Assembly (NCBI GenBank): GCA_023974075.1
Contig: CM043791.1
Coordinates: 18,926,299 to 18,990,298 of the forward strand
DNA length: 64,000 bases
Reading direction: 5' to 3'
Source: Chaenocephalus aceratus
Lineage: Eukaryota; Chordata; Actinopteri; Perciformes; Channichthyidae
Part shown: positions 34,398 to 45,056 of the stretch, piece by piece
Position numbering within the stretch: the first letter of the stretch is position 1
How the letters are laid out: each line of letters starts with the position of its first letter
Program-made: the position numbers and the translations under genes
Notes under the pieces: generated by a model
What the model was told of the DNA's origin: nothing
Database searches by the model: none
Seen by the model: the letters and a program-made list of their open reading frames with translations, nothing else

Positions 34398-35916
34398 ACC
34401 ACTTGTCCTCTGGACCCTATCCCCTCAAACCTCCTTCAGACTAGCGCTCCTGATATTCTACCGTTTCTCAACCATTTCATCAACACTTCTCTAACTTCTG
34501 GTTACTTTCCAAACAGTCTCAAGGAGGCAAGAGTAAACCCTCTCCTAAAGAAACCCACTCTCAACCCGTCTGATGTTATAAACTACAGGCCTGTCTCTCT
34601 CCTCCCGTTCCTGTCTAAAACACTTGAACGCGCTGTCTTTAAACAACTCTCCTGTTATCTCCATCAGAACAACCTTCTGGATCCGCACCAGTCTGGTTTC
34701 AAGGCAGGTCACTCCACAGAAACTGCCCTCCTCACTTTCTCTGAGGAACTGCACACTGCTAAAGCAGCCTCCCTCTCCTCTGTCATCATCCTGTTGGACC
34801 TGTCTGCTGCATTCGACACGGTGAATCATCAGATCCTCCTTCGCACTCTCCAAGAATTTGGAGTTTCAGGCTCTGCACTTTCCCTCCTCACCTCATACCT
34901 CAAAGACCGTACCTACAGGGTTACTTGGAGAGGGTCTGAGTCCGACCCTTGTCAATTAACTACAGGGGTCCCTCAGGGCTCCATTCTTGGTCCCCTCCTC
35001 TTCTCCTTGTACACAAACTCACTCGGATCTGTCATTAGCCCGCATGGTTTTTCATACCACTGCTACGCTGACGACACCCAATTAATTATGTCCTTTCCCC
35101 GCTCAGAGACCCAGGTCGTCGCACGCATCTCTGCTTGTCTAGCTGACATCTCTCCGTGGATGTCTGCTCACCACCTCAAGCTCAACCTTGACAAGACTGA
35201 ACTGCTTTTCCTTCCGGGAAAAGATTGTCCCACTCTTGACCTAACAATCAACATCAGATTTGGCACCTCTATTGTTTCCCCGACTCAGACTGCAAGTAAT
35301 CTGGGTGTGACCCTAGATAACAACCTGTCCTTCACTGCAAACATCGCTGCTACAACCCGCTGCTGCAAATACACTCTTTACAACATCAGAAGGATACGTC
35401 CCCTCCTGACCCAGAAAGCGACGCAACTTCTGGCCCAGGCTCTCGTCATCTCACGCCTAGACTACTGCAACTCCCTCCTGGCTGGTCTACCTGCATGTGC
35501 CATCCGACCTCTGCAACTCATCCAGAATGCAGCGGCTCGTCTGGTCTTTAAACTTCCAACATTTTCCCACACCACGCCGCTCCTCCGCTCACTTCACTGG
35601 CTTCCAGTAACTGCTAGAATCCACTTCAAGACAATGGTACTTACGTACCATGCTGCGAATGGATCTGGCTCTTCCTACATCCAGGACATGGTTAAACTGT
35701 ACACCCCAGCACGTGCACTCCGCTCTGCACGTGCACTCCGCTGCACCAGCACAGCGAGGGGGACCCAAGTTCCCATCAGCAAAAACACGTCGGTTTGCTA
35801 TCTTGGCTCCAAAATGGTGGAATGAGCTCCCCATTGAAATCAGGACAGCAGATAGCCTACATATATTCCGGCACAGACTGAAAACGCATCTCTTTCGACT
35901 CCACTTCGAGCGATAG
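34398..35916 (+). pseudogene. L2 reverse transcriptase, 5' truncated and frameshifted
   Basis: One frame runs from the left edge to 35825. After a small local rearrangement at about 35720-35755 (repeated GCACGTGCACTCCGC), the true C-terminal frame is the one ending at 35916 with THLFRLHFER. The catalytic YADD is intact at about 35065, but the endonuclease and N-terminus are missing. Confidence 0.85.
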
Positions 35917-35953
35917 AATTACTAACAAAGAATTGCTAACAAAGCACTTATAT
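34398..35953 (+). mobile_element. L2-clade LINE copy 1, truncated at both ends
   Basis: Similarity to the longer L2 at 42043-44345 begins at about 34398 inside the RT-coding region and stops at about 35953, where a gypsy LTR begins. The usual L2 3' tail is therefore missing. It carries RT motifs including DLSAAFDTVNHQIL, GVPQGSILGPLLF and YADDTQL. Confidence 0.88.
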
Positions 35954-35954
35954 A

Positions 35955-36397
35955 TGTCACATCCTGGCCCTGGCTGATCGCCTCACTCCCTCACCTGTGT
36001 ATTTTCACTCCCTGTTAATCACCTGCCTGGTCTCAATGAGCCTCAGCTGTCCCTAATGATCACTCCTCACCTGTGTATTTAGTCTGTGCTGTTTCCTTGG
36101 CCAGTGCCAGTTCGTCTTGTCTGTATAGCAGAAAGTGCTCCATGTTTCTCTTCTGACGTAAGCTATTGTTCTAGCTGCTTAGCATTTGTACCAACCTAGT
36201 TGGTTGTTTTTTTGTTGCTTCTCTAGTAGTTTTCCGCCAACTTAGTTGGTTGTTTTTCGTTACTTCAAGTCAGTACATTTTTTGATCATTGCCTGTTTTA
36301 TTTTTACCTTTTGGATTAAACGCTTGACTAAAGACCTTATTGCCTGGTTGTGCTCTTGAGTCCTATTTTTTGCTCGTGCCCGTACTTGTGCTTGATA
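35955..36397 (+). repeat. 5' LTR of the gypsy element
   Basis: It begins TGTCACATCCTGG, which recurs at 41681 after the polypurine tract and so fixes the LTR start. The end is placed at CTTGATA just before the primer site; the usual terminal CA is changed to TA. A TATA-like GTATTTAG lies at about 36075, some 30 bp before the putative transcript start. Confidence 0.75.
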
Positions 36398-36400
36398 GTA

Positions 36401-36409
36401 CGAACTGGC
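36401..36409 (+). promoter_or_regulatory. Putative self-priming primer-binding site
   Basis: CGAACTGGC here is the exact reverse complement of GCCAGTTCG at 36106-36114 in the LTR, near the expected transcript start. This is the arrangement used by Tf1/sushi-type elements, which prime from their own RNA 5' end rather than a tRNA. Confidence 0.6.
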
Positions 36410-36413
36410 CAGC

Positions 36414-37463
36414 ATGGACTCAGCCGACCAGGATTCTGTGCGGACTGCTCTTCAGAGTCAAGGGAGCAGGATTTACCACCAAGAGCAGGAACTTACCGGG
36501 CTTCGCCAGGAATTAAAGTTGATGGCCGAGAGACAGGAGTCTGTTTTGTCGTCTTTTGGTGGGCAGGTCTGTTATTTGGTCGAAAATATCCAAAAACTAT
36601 TACTCCAGCCAAGTCCTCCAGCTCCCCCATTGCCTGTTTTCCCAGTGGATCCTACTCCAGTCCAGTCTCCAACTCCGACCCTTTCCCCTCACCTCTCCCG
36701 ACCAGAGCGGTTTTCTGGGGATTCCGGTGATTGTCGAGCTTTCCTGGCTCAGTGCGGCCTCCACTTTGAGCTCCAGGCTGCATGCTACCCATCTGAGCGC
36801 TCAAGGGTGGCATACATTGTCTCCCACCTTTCTGGCCGAGCTGAGGCTTGGGCAACGGCAGAGTGGGTGCGAAGGTCTCCTGTTTGTGACTCCCTCGATC
36901 TCTTCGCTGAGACCTTCACCAAGATCTTCCAGCACATCCCATCAGGGCGGGAGGCAGCCAGAGCACTCGTTGGATTGCGCCAGGGTAAGCAGAGGGTTTC
37001 TGACTATGCTATAAAGTTCCGTACCCTGGCAGCGGACAGTGACTGGAACCAATCAGCATTGTTTGATGCTTTCCTTTATGGATTGTCCGGCACATTAAAG
37101 GATCAGTTAGCTCTCCTTGAGCTTCCAGCTGATTTGGACTCCCTAATCTCATTGACTATTAAGATTGACAAGCGACTGATAGAGAGGGAGCGAGAGAGAG
37201 ACACTGTGATTCCCTATTCCTCCCACAAGAGGCAGTCTTCGCCCAGCTGTTCGTCCTCATGGAATCACCCCAGGCCCTGGCTTCCGTCTACTGGGCCTCT
37301 GTCGCCCCCTGCTGTTCCGGAGGAGCCCATGCAGCTCGGCAGGACCAAGCTGACTCCCGAGGAGCGACAGTGCTGCCTGTGGGAGGGAAGGTGCTTCTAC
37401 TGTGGTGAACGGGGACACTCAGTCACCAACTGTCGCCTACTAAAAGATCTGGCTCGCCAGTAA
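36414..37463 (+). CDS. Gypsy Gag polyprotein, open
   Basis: A 349-residue open frame starts at ATG 36414, right after the primer site. It contains a coiled-coil-prone N-terminus, a retrotransposon Gag capsid core at about residues 95-240 (RPERFSGDSGDCRAFLAQC onward) and one CCHC zinc knuckle near the end (CFYCGERGHSVTNC) for RNA packaging. It ends with TAA. Pol follows in another frame, as expected for a frameshift or separate reading. It looks intact, unlike the rest of the element. Confidence 0.88.
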   Translation: MDSADQDSVRTALQSQGSRIYHQEQELTGLRQELKLMAERQESVLSSFGGQVCYLVENIQKLLLQPSPPAPPLPVFPVDPTPVQSPTPTLSPHLSRPERFSGDSGDCRAFLAQCGLHFELQAACYPSERSRVAYIVSHLSGRAEAWATAEWVRRSPVCDSLDLFAETFTKIFQHIPSGREAARALVGLRQGKQRVSDYAIKFRTLAADSDWNQSALFDAFLYGLSGTLKDQLALLELPADLDSLISLTIKIDKRLIERERERDTVIPYSSHKRQSSPSCSSSWNHPRPWLPSTGPLSPPAVPEEPMQLGRTKLTPEERQCCLWEGRCFYCGERGHSVTNCRLLKDLARQ

Positions 37464-37477
37464 AGAAGAGGGCACTG

Positions 37478-37723
37478 GTGAGCCACACTACACTTAATGT
37501 TAGTCCCTCACGTTGTCTCCCAAATGTCACTCTGTCTTCGTCTTCCGTGGTTCTTAGGCATCCTGTTTTGGTAGACTCTGGCTCAGATGCCAGTTTTATA
37601 GACTTTGAGTTGGCTAAGAAGCTGAACCTTGCGACCTTTCCCCTTCCAAGACCAATGGAAGCAAGTGCCTTGGATGGCCGTCTTCTCTGTAGGGTAACTC
37701 ACCATACCCAACCTCTTGGTTGA
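37478..37723 (+). pseudogene. Gypsy aspartic protease fragment
   Basis: The open stretch contains VLVDSGSDASFID, the DSG-type active site of retrotransposon proteases. It stops at 37723, where foreign DNA begins. Confidence 0.8.
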
Positions 37724-38692
37724 GTAAATTAGGGGAAGCCAATAATACGTCCTTTCTTTTGGGTCGGGGCCGGTATCATTTTACACACATTTGTATCATA
37801 CAGATGCAGGACTTACACACGCCTGTTATCTAACCGACAGGTCCGCACGCACTCTCCAGCCGAAACTCTAATAAGCATTCATACACAAACTAAATCAGGA
37901 GACCTTTAACGTTTTACGTCCGATTCACTCATTTTTTCCCAGTTTGGGCATTAGCCTGTAATCAGATTTTATTTGTTCTTGCTGCTGTAGCGGAAGTTTA
38001 GTACAATTATTTTTGATTAAATACTCCAAATCTCCACCCTCCATAATTGCACTTGCTTGCTACTTTCTAACAGCGGTGAGAGTGGTGCAGTGGCGCTATC
38101 TATCTTCTATCGATTAGATTTATGATTCAACAATAATAAAAGTAGGGTAGACAAGGTTCATTTTCCACTGACCTTATTTCGAGCTATTTTCCAAAATCCT
38201 ATGTAGAAATCCCATTGCTTTTTTGTCGAGGGAAACCGAGCGCAGCTTACTTCCGGGTTTTAGGACTGCCACACTAAGTTGATGCGATTTGATTGGATTG
38301 TGAGGCAAGGGAAGCGAGCCGCCTCTGCCTTCCCTTGACATGGCCCTGACCGGCTCTGGCCCTGACTAATCACAGGTTGGCAGGGGCATGACGTTAGCCT
38401 TGTCTGATTGGTCAATCCCTCCATTTTTTTCACCAAGGGAAGCCAATTTCGGCTGGCCTCCTCTCGCAACAGAGAGTGCAATTTACTGTTTACCATAACA
38501 TGTAGAGGGGGCTGTTTCACTCTTTGTAAAATACTCAATGAGAATGGGGGAGAGACGGGCCGGCAGCAACACACAACAAAGAATTTCCGAAACTAAACGA
38601 AATGTTTTTATTTATTTATTAAAATTATAACTACAATCCAAAAAAACAGGTGAAGCCTGGCTTCCCTTGGCCTCCAGGAGAAAACGCCACTG
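37724..38692. mobile_element. hAT-like element inserted in gypsy pol, left end lost
   Basis: The right end reads ...GGCGTTTTC inverted, finishing GCCACTG at 38692, and has a GGGAAGCC motif about 25 bp inside. The left edge starts at the matching inner motif GGGGAAGCC, so the outer left TIR is missing. Pol resumes immediately after GCCACTG with the LHNPHIDW block. Some pol sequence between protease and RT is absent, indicating deletion with the insertion. No transposase frame. Confidence 0.6.
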
Positions 38693-39484
38693 CCTACACA
38701 ACCCCCATATAGACTGGTCCACTGGCAAGATTATTGCTTGGTGTAAGGGATGTTTAAGTACCTGTTTTCCGTCCAAATGTTCCCTGACTGCTCCTCCAGC
38801 TGTCCCTGTAATTCAAGACATGTCAGATCCTGATTACCCTGACATTTCCAAGGTCCCTCAGTGTTACCATGACCTTAAGGAGGTTTTTAACAAGGCCAGA
38901 GACACCTCGCTGCCCCCTCATCGTGTGTACGATTGTGCTATAGACTTGTTACCAGGCTCTTCACCACCCAGGGGTCGTCTTTATTCCCTATCTGCTCCAG
39001 AGACACGGGCGATGAAGGAATATGTGGAGTCTTCACTTTCCGCTGGATTAATTAGACCTTCTTCCTCTCCCGCTGGAGCCGGATTTGTCTTTGTGGCAAA
39101 GAAGGACAAGACACTTCGCCCCTGCATTGACTATCGAGGTTTGAACGACATTACCATCAAGAACAGGTATCCCCTTCCTCTTATGTCATCAGCTTTCGAC
39201 CAGTTACAAGGTGCTAAGATCTTTACCAAGTTAGATCTTAGAAATGCTTATCATCTGGTGAGAATAAGGGAGGGGGATGAATGGAAAACGGCTTTTAACA
39301 CCCCAAATGGGCATTACGAGTATCTCGCAAATGCTCCAGCTGTTTTTGCCCCAAATGCCCCAGCTGTTTTTCAGACTTTGATCAATGATGTACTTCGAGA
39401 CATGCTTAACATCTTCGTTTTCGTGTACCTGGATGACATCCTCATCTTCTCCCCTGACAAAATGACCCACAGAGATCATGTAGC
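38693..39484 (+). pseudogene. Gypsy reverse transcriptase, fragment
   Basis: Collinear RT motifs: [19 protein letters not shown] and YLDDILIF (the catalytic DD, about 39427-39450). A duplication-like insertion at 39327-39378 repeats an APAVF unit and replaces part of the conserved region before it. The frame is lost at about 39480-39487. Confidence 0.85.
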
Positions 39485-41070
39485 CGTGTCCTACAGCGTC
39501 TCCTGGACTACCACCTCTTTGTCAAGGCCGAGAAGTGTGAGTTTGATGTTTCCACTGTTTCATTTTTGGGCTTTATTGTGTCAGTGGGCAATGTTTTGAT
39601 GGATTCGGCTAAGGTTAAGGATGTCTCTGAATGGCCTGTCCCTGCAAACCGCAAGCAAGTGCAGCGTTTTTTAGGGTTTGCCAACTTCTATAGGCGATTC
39701 ATAAGAAACTTTAGCACTGTTGCTGCTCCATTGCATGCACTAACCTCCCCAAACACAAGGTTTCAGTGGACCTCTCAGTCGGACCAAGCCTTCCAGAGGC
39801 TCAAGAAGGCCTTCACCACGGCCCCTATACTGACCCTCCCGGACCCACGTCTGCAGTTTGTGGTGGAGGTGGACGCTTCAGACGTGGGGGTTGGTGCTGT
39901 GCTCTCCCAGCGCTCCAGAGAGGACAACAAGGTTCACCCATGTGCTTTCCTCTCCCGGAAGCTTTCTCCTGCTGAGAGGAATTACGATGTGGGGAATCGA
40001 GAGCTGTTGGCTGTTAAGGTGGCACTGGAGGAGTGGCGTCACTGGTTAGAGGGAGCTGAAGTGCCATTTATTGTGTGGACCGATCACAAGAACCTGGAGT
40101 ACCTGCGCACAGCGAAGAGACTCAACCCTCGTCAAGCCAGATGGGCTCTTTTTTTTAATCGGTTCAACTTTTCACTGTCTTATCGTCCTGGTTCTAAAAA
40201 CACTAAGCCTGATGCTCTCTCCCGTCTCTTTGATACGGGCTCTGACCATTCTTCCCCCGCTACCATCCTGCCTCCCTCATGTATGGTGGGTGCTGTTACC
40301 TGGGCTATTGAGGAGAGGGTCAGAGAAGCAAATGTTGGTAACCCAGGGCCAAATGGTTGCCCTCAGAACAGGTTGTTTGTGCCCTCTCCTCTTCACTCTC
40401 AGGTCATGCACTGGGCTCATGCGTCCCCTCTCTCCTGCCATCCGGGGATCAAACGGACCATGTTTGTGGTCAAGCAACGCTTCTGGTGGCCCAAGATGGA
40501 GAGTGAAGTGGGGGAGTATGTTGCTGCCTGCCCGGTGTGTGCTCGGAACAAAGTTTCTCGTCGGCCTTCCCCTGGTCTCCTACGTCCCCTTCCTGTACCT
40601 ACTCGCCCTTGGTCGGACGTCTCTCTGGACTTTGTAACGGGTCTTCCCCTGTCCCAAGGTAACACAACCATTTTGACCATTGTCGACAGATTCTCAAAGT
40701 TGGTGCATTTTGTTCCTCTGCCCAAGTTACCCTCTGCCAAGGAAACGGCGGAAGTTGTCCTGTCCAATGTTTTCCGGTTACATGGCTTCCCTAAAGATGT
40801 TGTGTCGGATCGGGGTCCCCAGTTCGTCTCCAAGTTTTGGAAGGAGTTCTGCGCTCTCCTGGGTGCCACCGTTAGCTTCTCCTCCGGCCATTACCCTCAG
40901 TCCAACGGACAGACCGAGCGGCTCAACCAGGAGTTAGAGACCGGTCTGCGCTGTCTCGTCTCTCAGAACCCCACTACTTGGAGTAAGAATCTTATCTGGG
41001 TTGAGTATGCGCACAACACATTGCCTTGCTCTTCTACTGGTCTTTCCCCATTTCAGTGTGCTTACAGTAT
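39485..41070 (+). pseudogene. Gypsy RT C-terminus, RNase H and integrase core
   Basis: In the next frame: [12 protein letters not shown] (RT connection), [16 protein letters not shown] and TDHKNLEYL (RNase H), an HHCC zinc finger (HPGIK...CPVCARNK) and the integrase core with DFVTGLP, SDRGPQF and an ERLNQELE glutamate. The frame breaks again at about 41062-41071. Confidence 0.87.
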
Positions 41071-41667
41071 GGCTACCAACCGCCCCTGTTTCCGTCCCTG
41101 GAGGGAGAGGTCAGGGTTCCTTCTGCCTTGGCACTGATTCGGAGGTGCCGTCGCATCTGGACTGGGGCTAGACAAGTGCTGCTTAGGACATCTGCTCGGT
41201 ACAAGAGGGCAGCAGACCGCAGACGGATCCCTGCTCCCACCTATCGTGTCGGCCAGAGAGTATGGCTCTCCACTCAGGACCTTCCTCTTCGAGTCGAGTC
41301 CCGTAAATTGGCGCCTCGCTTTGTTGGTCGCTTCCCTGTCTCAAATATTATTAATCCTGTTGCTGTGAGACTCAAGTTTCCCAGGTCCATGAGGTCACAC
41401 CCAACGTTCCATGTGGCTCGGATCAAGCCGGTAAAAGAGAGCCCTCTGGTTCCTGCCTCCAGACCCCCACCATCCCCCCGGTTCATCGATGGAGGGCCAG
41501 TTTATTCTGTCAAGCGGCTCTTGGCGGCTCGCCGGCGGGGTTGTGGACGCCAATATCTGGTGGATTGGGAGGGCTATGTTCTTGAGGAGAGGGAATGGGT
41601 ATCTTCAAAGAACATTGTCGACCCAGATCATCCAAACGAGCCTGGACCGTCCGGTGCCGGTCGTTGA
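41071..41667 (+). pseudogene. Gypsy integrase C-terminus with chromodomain
   Basis: The third frame carries the GPY/F-like module ([21 protein letters not shown]) and a chromodomain near the end ([18 protein letters not shown]), which in this group is thought to guide integration to marked chromatin. It ends at 41667, beside the polypurine tract GAGGGGGGGGGGGAC. Confidence 0.85.
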
Positions 41668-41680
41668 GGGGGGGGGGGAC

Positions 41681-41715
41681 TGTCACATCCTGGCCCTGGC
41701 TGATCGCCTCACTCC
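41681..41715 (+). repeat. 3' LTR remnant, 35 bp
   Basis: It matches the first 35 bp of the 5' LTR exactly by eye, and then the sequence changes abruptly at 41716. Confidence 0.85.
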
Positions 41716-42042
41716 AGAACAAAATGACTCAGGGTGCCTCTGAGATTACAGGGGGCGCAGCAGTAGCAGGTTTACATGAGCAATAGTGGCCGGCAACAGC
41801 AATGACAAATAGCATTGATGGTCCCCAATGAACAGATTATGGCATTTGTTATCTTTTGAAACCAAGCAAGTGAGAACATTTCAAGTGAGTTAAAAGTGCA
41901 ATCCTGAAATATCTCATATAGTCCAAAGTGGACTGTGGCAAAGAAAAGCACAAAAGCTTCAAAACTGTACTGATAAAAGAAATGAGAACATATTGTAAAT
42001 CAAGGCAAATATTATTTGAACCAGCTCATGGTTTGAAATGGC
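41716..42042. other. Unassigned DNA between gypsy and L2 copy 2
   Basis: No gene or repeat recognised; it contains neither the missing LTR nor the missing tail of L2 copy 1. Confidence 0.45.
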
Positions 42043-44345
42043 AAACTCCCTTCCTCCGACTCGTTCCAACTCCTGCCTCCAAACTCTGCTGCAGAAACTC
42101 TCCTCTCTACTCTCTCATCCTCTCTGGACTCTCTCTGTCCTCTCACATCTCGGCAGGCTCGTCAGTCCCCTCCTGCTCCCTGGCTAAATGACGCACTGCG
42201 TGCTAATAGAACCGTCCTTCGGGCAGCAGAGCGGAAATGGTGGAAATCCAAACACCGTGACGACCTCCTAATCTATCAGGCTCTCCTCTCCTCTTTCTCT
42301 GCTTCGATCTCTCAGGCAAAAAGCACTTTATTTCAAGATAAGATCCAATCTCCCTATTCCAATCCTAAAAAACAATTTTCCATCTTCTCCACCCTCTTGG
42401 ACCCCCCCAAAGCCCCTTCCCCCTCCTCCCTTCTGTCAAGCGACTTTGTTAACCACTTTGAAAAAAAGGTTGACGATATTCGCTCTTCTTTTTCTGACTC
42501 ACCTCTACTCACCGCCGGATCACCTGAGCCACCTTCAACCGGCACACTAACCTCCTTTTCCCCTCTCTCTCCAAGTGAGGTTCTTACCCTCATTACCTCT
42601 GCCTGCCCCACCACCTGTCCTCTGGATCCTATCCCTTCAAACCTCCTTCAGACTATCGCTCCTGATATTCTACCGTTTCTCACCCATTTCATCAACACTT
42701 CTCTAACTTCTGGTCACTTTCCAAACAGTCTCAAGGAGGCAAGAGTAAACCCTCTCCTAAAGAAACCCACTCTCGACCCGTCTGACGTTATAAACTACAG
42801 GCCTGTCTCTCTCCTCCCGTTCCTGTCTAAAACACTTGAACGCGCTGTCTTTAAACAACTCTCCTGTTATCTCCATCAGAACAACCTTCTGGATCCGCAC
42901 CAGTCTGGTTTCAAGGCAGGTCACTCCACAGAAACTGCCCTCATTGCTGTCACTGAGGAACTGCACACTGCTAAAGCAGCCTCCCTCTCCTCTGTCATCA
43001 TCCTTTTGGACCTGTCTGCTGCATTCGACACGGTGAACCATCAGATCCTCCTTCACACTCTCCAAGAACTTGGAGTATCAGGCTCTGCACTTTCCCTCAT
43101 CACCTCATACCTCAAAGACCGCACCTACAGGGTTACTTGGAGAGGGTCTGAGTCCGACCCTTGTCAATTAACTACAGGGGTCCCTCAGGGCTCTGTTCTT
43201 GGTCCTCTCCTCTTCTCCCTGTACACAAACTCGCTCGGATCTGTCATTAGCCCGCATGGTTTTTCATACCACTGCTACGCTGACGACACCCAATTAATTC
43301 TGTCCTTTCCCCGCTCAGAGACCCAGGTCGTCGCACGCATCTCTGCTTGTTTAGCTGACATCTCTCAGTGGATGTCCGCTCATCATCTCAAGCTCAACCT
43401 TGACAAAACTGAAGTGCTTTTCCTTCCGGGAAAAGATTGTCCCTCTCTTGACCTAACAATCAACATTGGCACCTCTGTTGTTTCCCCGACTCAGACTGCA
43501 AGGAATCTGGGTGTGATCCTAGATAACAACCTGTCGTTTACTGCAAACATCGCTGCTACAACCCGCTGCTGCAGATACACGCTTTTCAACATCAGGAAGA
43601 TACGCCCCCAGCTGACCCAGAAATCGACGCAGGTTCTGGTCCAGGCTCTCGTCACCTCACGCCTAGACTACTGCAACTCCCTCCTGGCTGGTCTACCTGC
43701 ATGTGCCATCCGACCTCTGCAGCTCATCCAGAATGCAGCGGCTCGTCTGGTCTTCAACCTTCCAACATTTTCCCACACCACGCCGCTCCTCCGCTCCCTT
43801 CACTGGCTTCCGGTAACTGCTAGAATTCACTTCAAGACACTGGTACTTGCGTACCATGCTGCGAATGGATCTGGCCCTTCCTACATCCAGGACATGGTTA
43901 AACCGTACACCCCAGCACGTGCTCTACGCTCTGCATCAGCCAAACGGCTCGCTGCACCCTCGCTGCGAGGGGGACCCAAGTTCCCATCAGCAAAAACACG
44001 TGGGTTTGCTATCCTGGCTCCAAAATGGTGGAATGAGCTCCCCATTGAAATCAGGACCGCAGAAAGCTTACACACCTTCCGGCGCAGACTGAAAACTCAT
44101 CTCTTTCGACTCCACTTTGAGCGATAGAATGACTAACAAAGAACTGCTAACAGAGCACTTATATACTAATAAAGGACTGGCTTATCTAAAGCCAGTTGAG
44201 TAGCACTTGAAACGATTGGCTCTTTGAAACCTGATGTTCTTATATGATTCTGTTTTCTTCAAGGTTGTGTCTTCCTGGTCGAATGTACTTATTGTAAGTC
44301 GCTTTGGATAAAAGCGTCTGCTAAATGCAATGTAATGTAATGTAA
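42043..44345 (+). mobile_element. L2-clade LINE copy 2, with intact 3' tail
   Basis: It starts inside the linker before RT and ends with TGTAAGTCGCTTTGGATAAA, AAGCGTCTGCTAAATG and a short (ATGTA)n run, the classic fish L2 3' end. It is 5' truncated, lacking the endonuclease. It is highly similar to copy 1 over 34398-35953. Confidence 0.92.
42181..44127 (+). CDS. L2 reverse transcriptase, 5'-truncated but open
   Basis: The frame is open from at least 42181 (WLNDALRANRTVLRAAERKW) to a stop at 44125-44127, about 648 codons without a break. RT motifs: VNPLLKKPTLD, NYRPVSLLPFLSK, FDTVNHQIL, GVPQGSVLGPLLF and YADDTQL, then SRLDYCNSLLAGLP and a C-terminal THLFRLHFER. No start codon is implied, because the upstream ORF2 part was lost on insertion. 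The enzyme copies LINE RNA at a nicked target. The uninterrupted frame suggests a fairly recent insertion. Confidence 0.85.
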   Translation, partial: WLNDALRANRTVLRAAERKWWKSKHRDDLLIYQALLSSFSASISQAKSTLFQDKIQSPYSNPKKQFSIFSTLLDPPKAPSPSSLLSSDFVNHFEKKVDDIRSSFSDSPLLTAGSPEPPSTGTLTSFSPLSPSEVLTLITSACPTTCPLDPIPSNLLQTIAPDILPFLTHFINTSLTSGHFPNSLKEARVNPLLKKPTLDPSDVINYRPVSLLPFLSKTLERAVFKQLSCYLHQNNLLDPHQSGFKAGHSTETALIAVTEELHTAKAASLSSVIILLDLSAAFDTVNHQILLHTLQELGVSGSALSLITSYLKDRTYRVTWRGSESDPCQLTTGVPQGSVLGPLLFSLYTNSLGSVISPHGFSYHCYADDTQLILSFPRSETQVVARISACLADISQWMSAHHLKLNLDKTEVLFLPGKDCPSLDLTINIGTSVVSPTQTARNLGVILDNNLSFTANIAATTRCCRYTLFNIRKIRPQLTQKSTQVLVQALVTSRLDYCNSLLAGLPACAIRPLQLIQNAAARLVFNLPTFSHTTPLLRSLHWLPVTARIHFKTLVLAYHAANGSGPSYIQDMVKPYTPARALRSASAKRLAAPSLRGGPKFPSAKTRGFAILAPKWWNELPIEIRTAESLHTFRRRLKTHLFRLHFER

Positions 44346-45056
44346 TTGAAAAGCAAAAGTATTATTAAAGCCATGTACTAAATCATCACTTTGGTCCCAT
44401 CATATACTCTGGGAAGAGAATATTTACTGTGCTTGAAAACTGGTATCACATCATCATGTGAGGTTGACTTTGTGACCTGGAGAACATTTCAGCTGCAACA
44501 TTAGCTTGTTGATAAGCTTGGGATATTAGATATGTTTGTAGCCATTCGTGATGAAGGCACCTGTGCTATTGTATGCATTATTTTTGACCCAACATTTCTA
44601 CAGGCATGGCAGAATATGGCCCTATTTTCACATTCTAGCCATTGTCTATTTTTATACCACGAGCTGCAAAATGACCGCCTAACCCCACTGTACAGGCGGG
44701 TACTTGTTTAGATATACCTGGGCAGGCTCTGTTTTGCCGTGGTTTCCTGGCATCTGCGGGCCGCAGAGTGGCGGCGTAGTTTCGGGCGACGAAGACTGCT
44801 ACTCCGGGGGTGAGTCAGGCGGGACTCGGGAGTAAGCTAGTGTCCACAACGGAGGGTAACGTGATGTCCCCATCTAACCTGTTGCTACTGTCTGCAGTAG
44901 ATGCAGTGTTGCTGGCGTTTAGTGATGGTTGCTTTAACCATTTTCGTATAAATGATTATCCACAGATGTGTGTCACCATAGATATACATATATATATATA
45001 TATATATCTATGTGTGTCACTGCTGTGGAAGCACTTTGGGAATGATTAAGACGCAC
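44346..45056. other. Unassigned DNA between L2 copy 2 and the lone taste receptor exon
   Basis: About 700 bp with no T1R exon and no identified repeat except a short TA run at 44988-45007. A GC-richer patch lies at 44740-44850. Confidence 0.45.
44988..45007. repeat. (TA)n microsatellite
   Basis: About 20 bp of alternating TA. Confidence 0.85.

Larger units (their letters stand above)
35955..41715 (+). mobile_element. Ty3/gypsy chromovirus-type LTR retrotransposon, defective
   Basis: Order: 5' LTR, gag, protease, RT, RNase H, integrase with C-terminal chromodomain, G-rich polypurine tract, then only the first 35 bp of the 3' LTR. There is no envelope gene. The chromodomain and the self-priming-type primer site place it near the fish sushi-like chromoviruses. 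It is broken by a hAT piece in pol, two or more frameshifts and the cut 3' LTR. It starts inside the 3' UTR of L2 copy 1. Confidence 0.9.

Noticed and set aside
35955..41715. Endogenous retrovirus with envelope
   Set aside because: The element ends after a chromodomain integrase and polypurine tract; no envelope-like frame is present, so it is an LTR retrotransposon.
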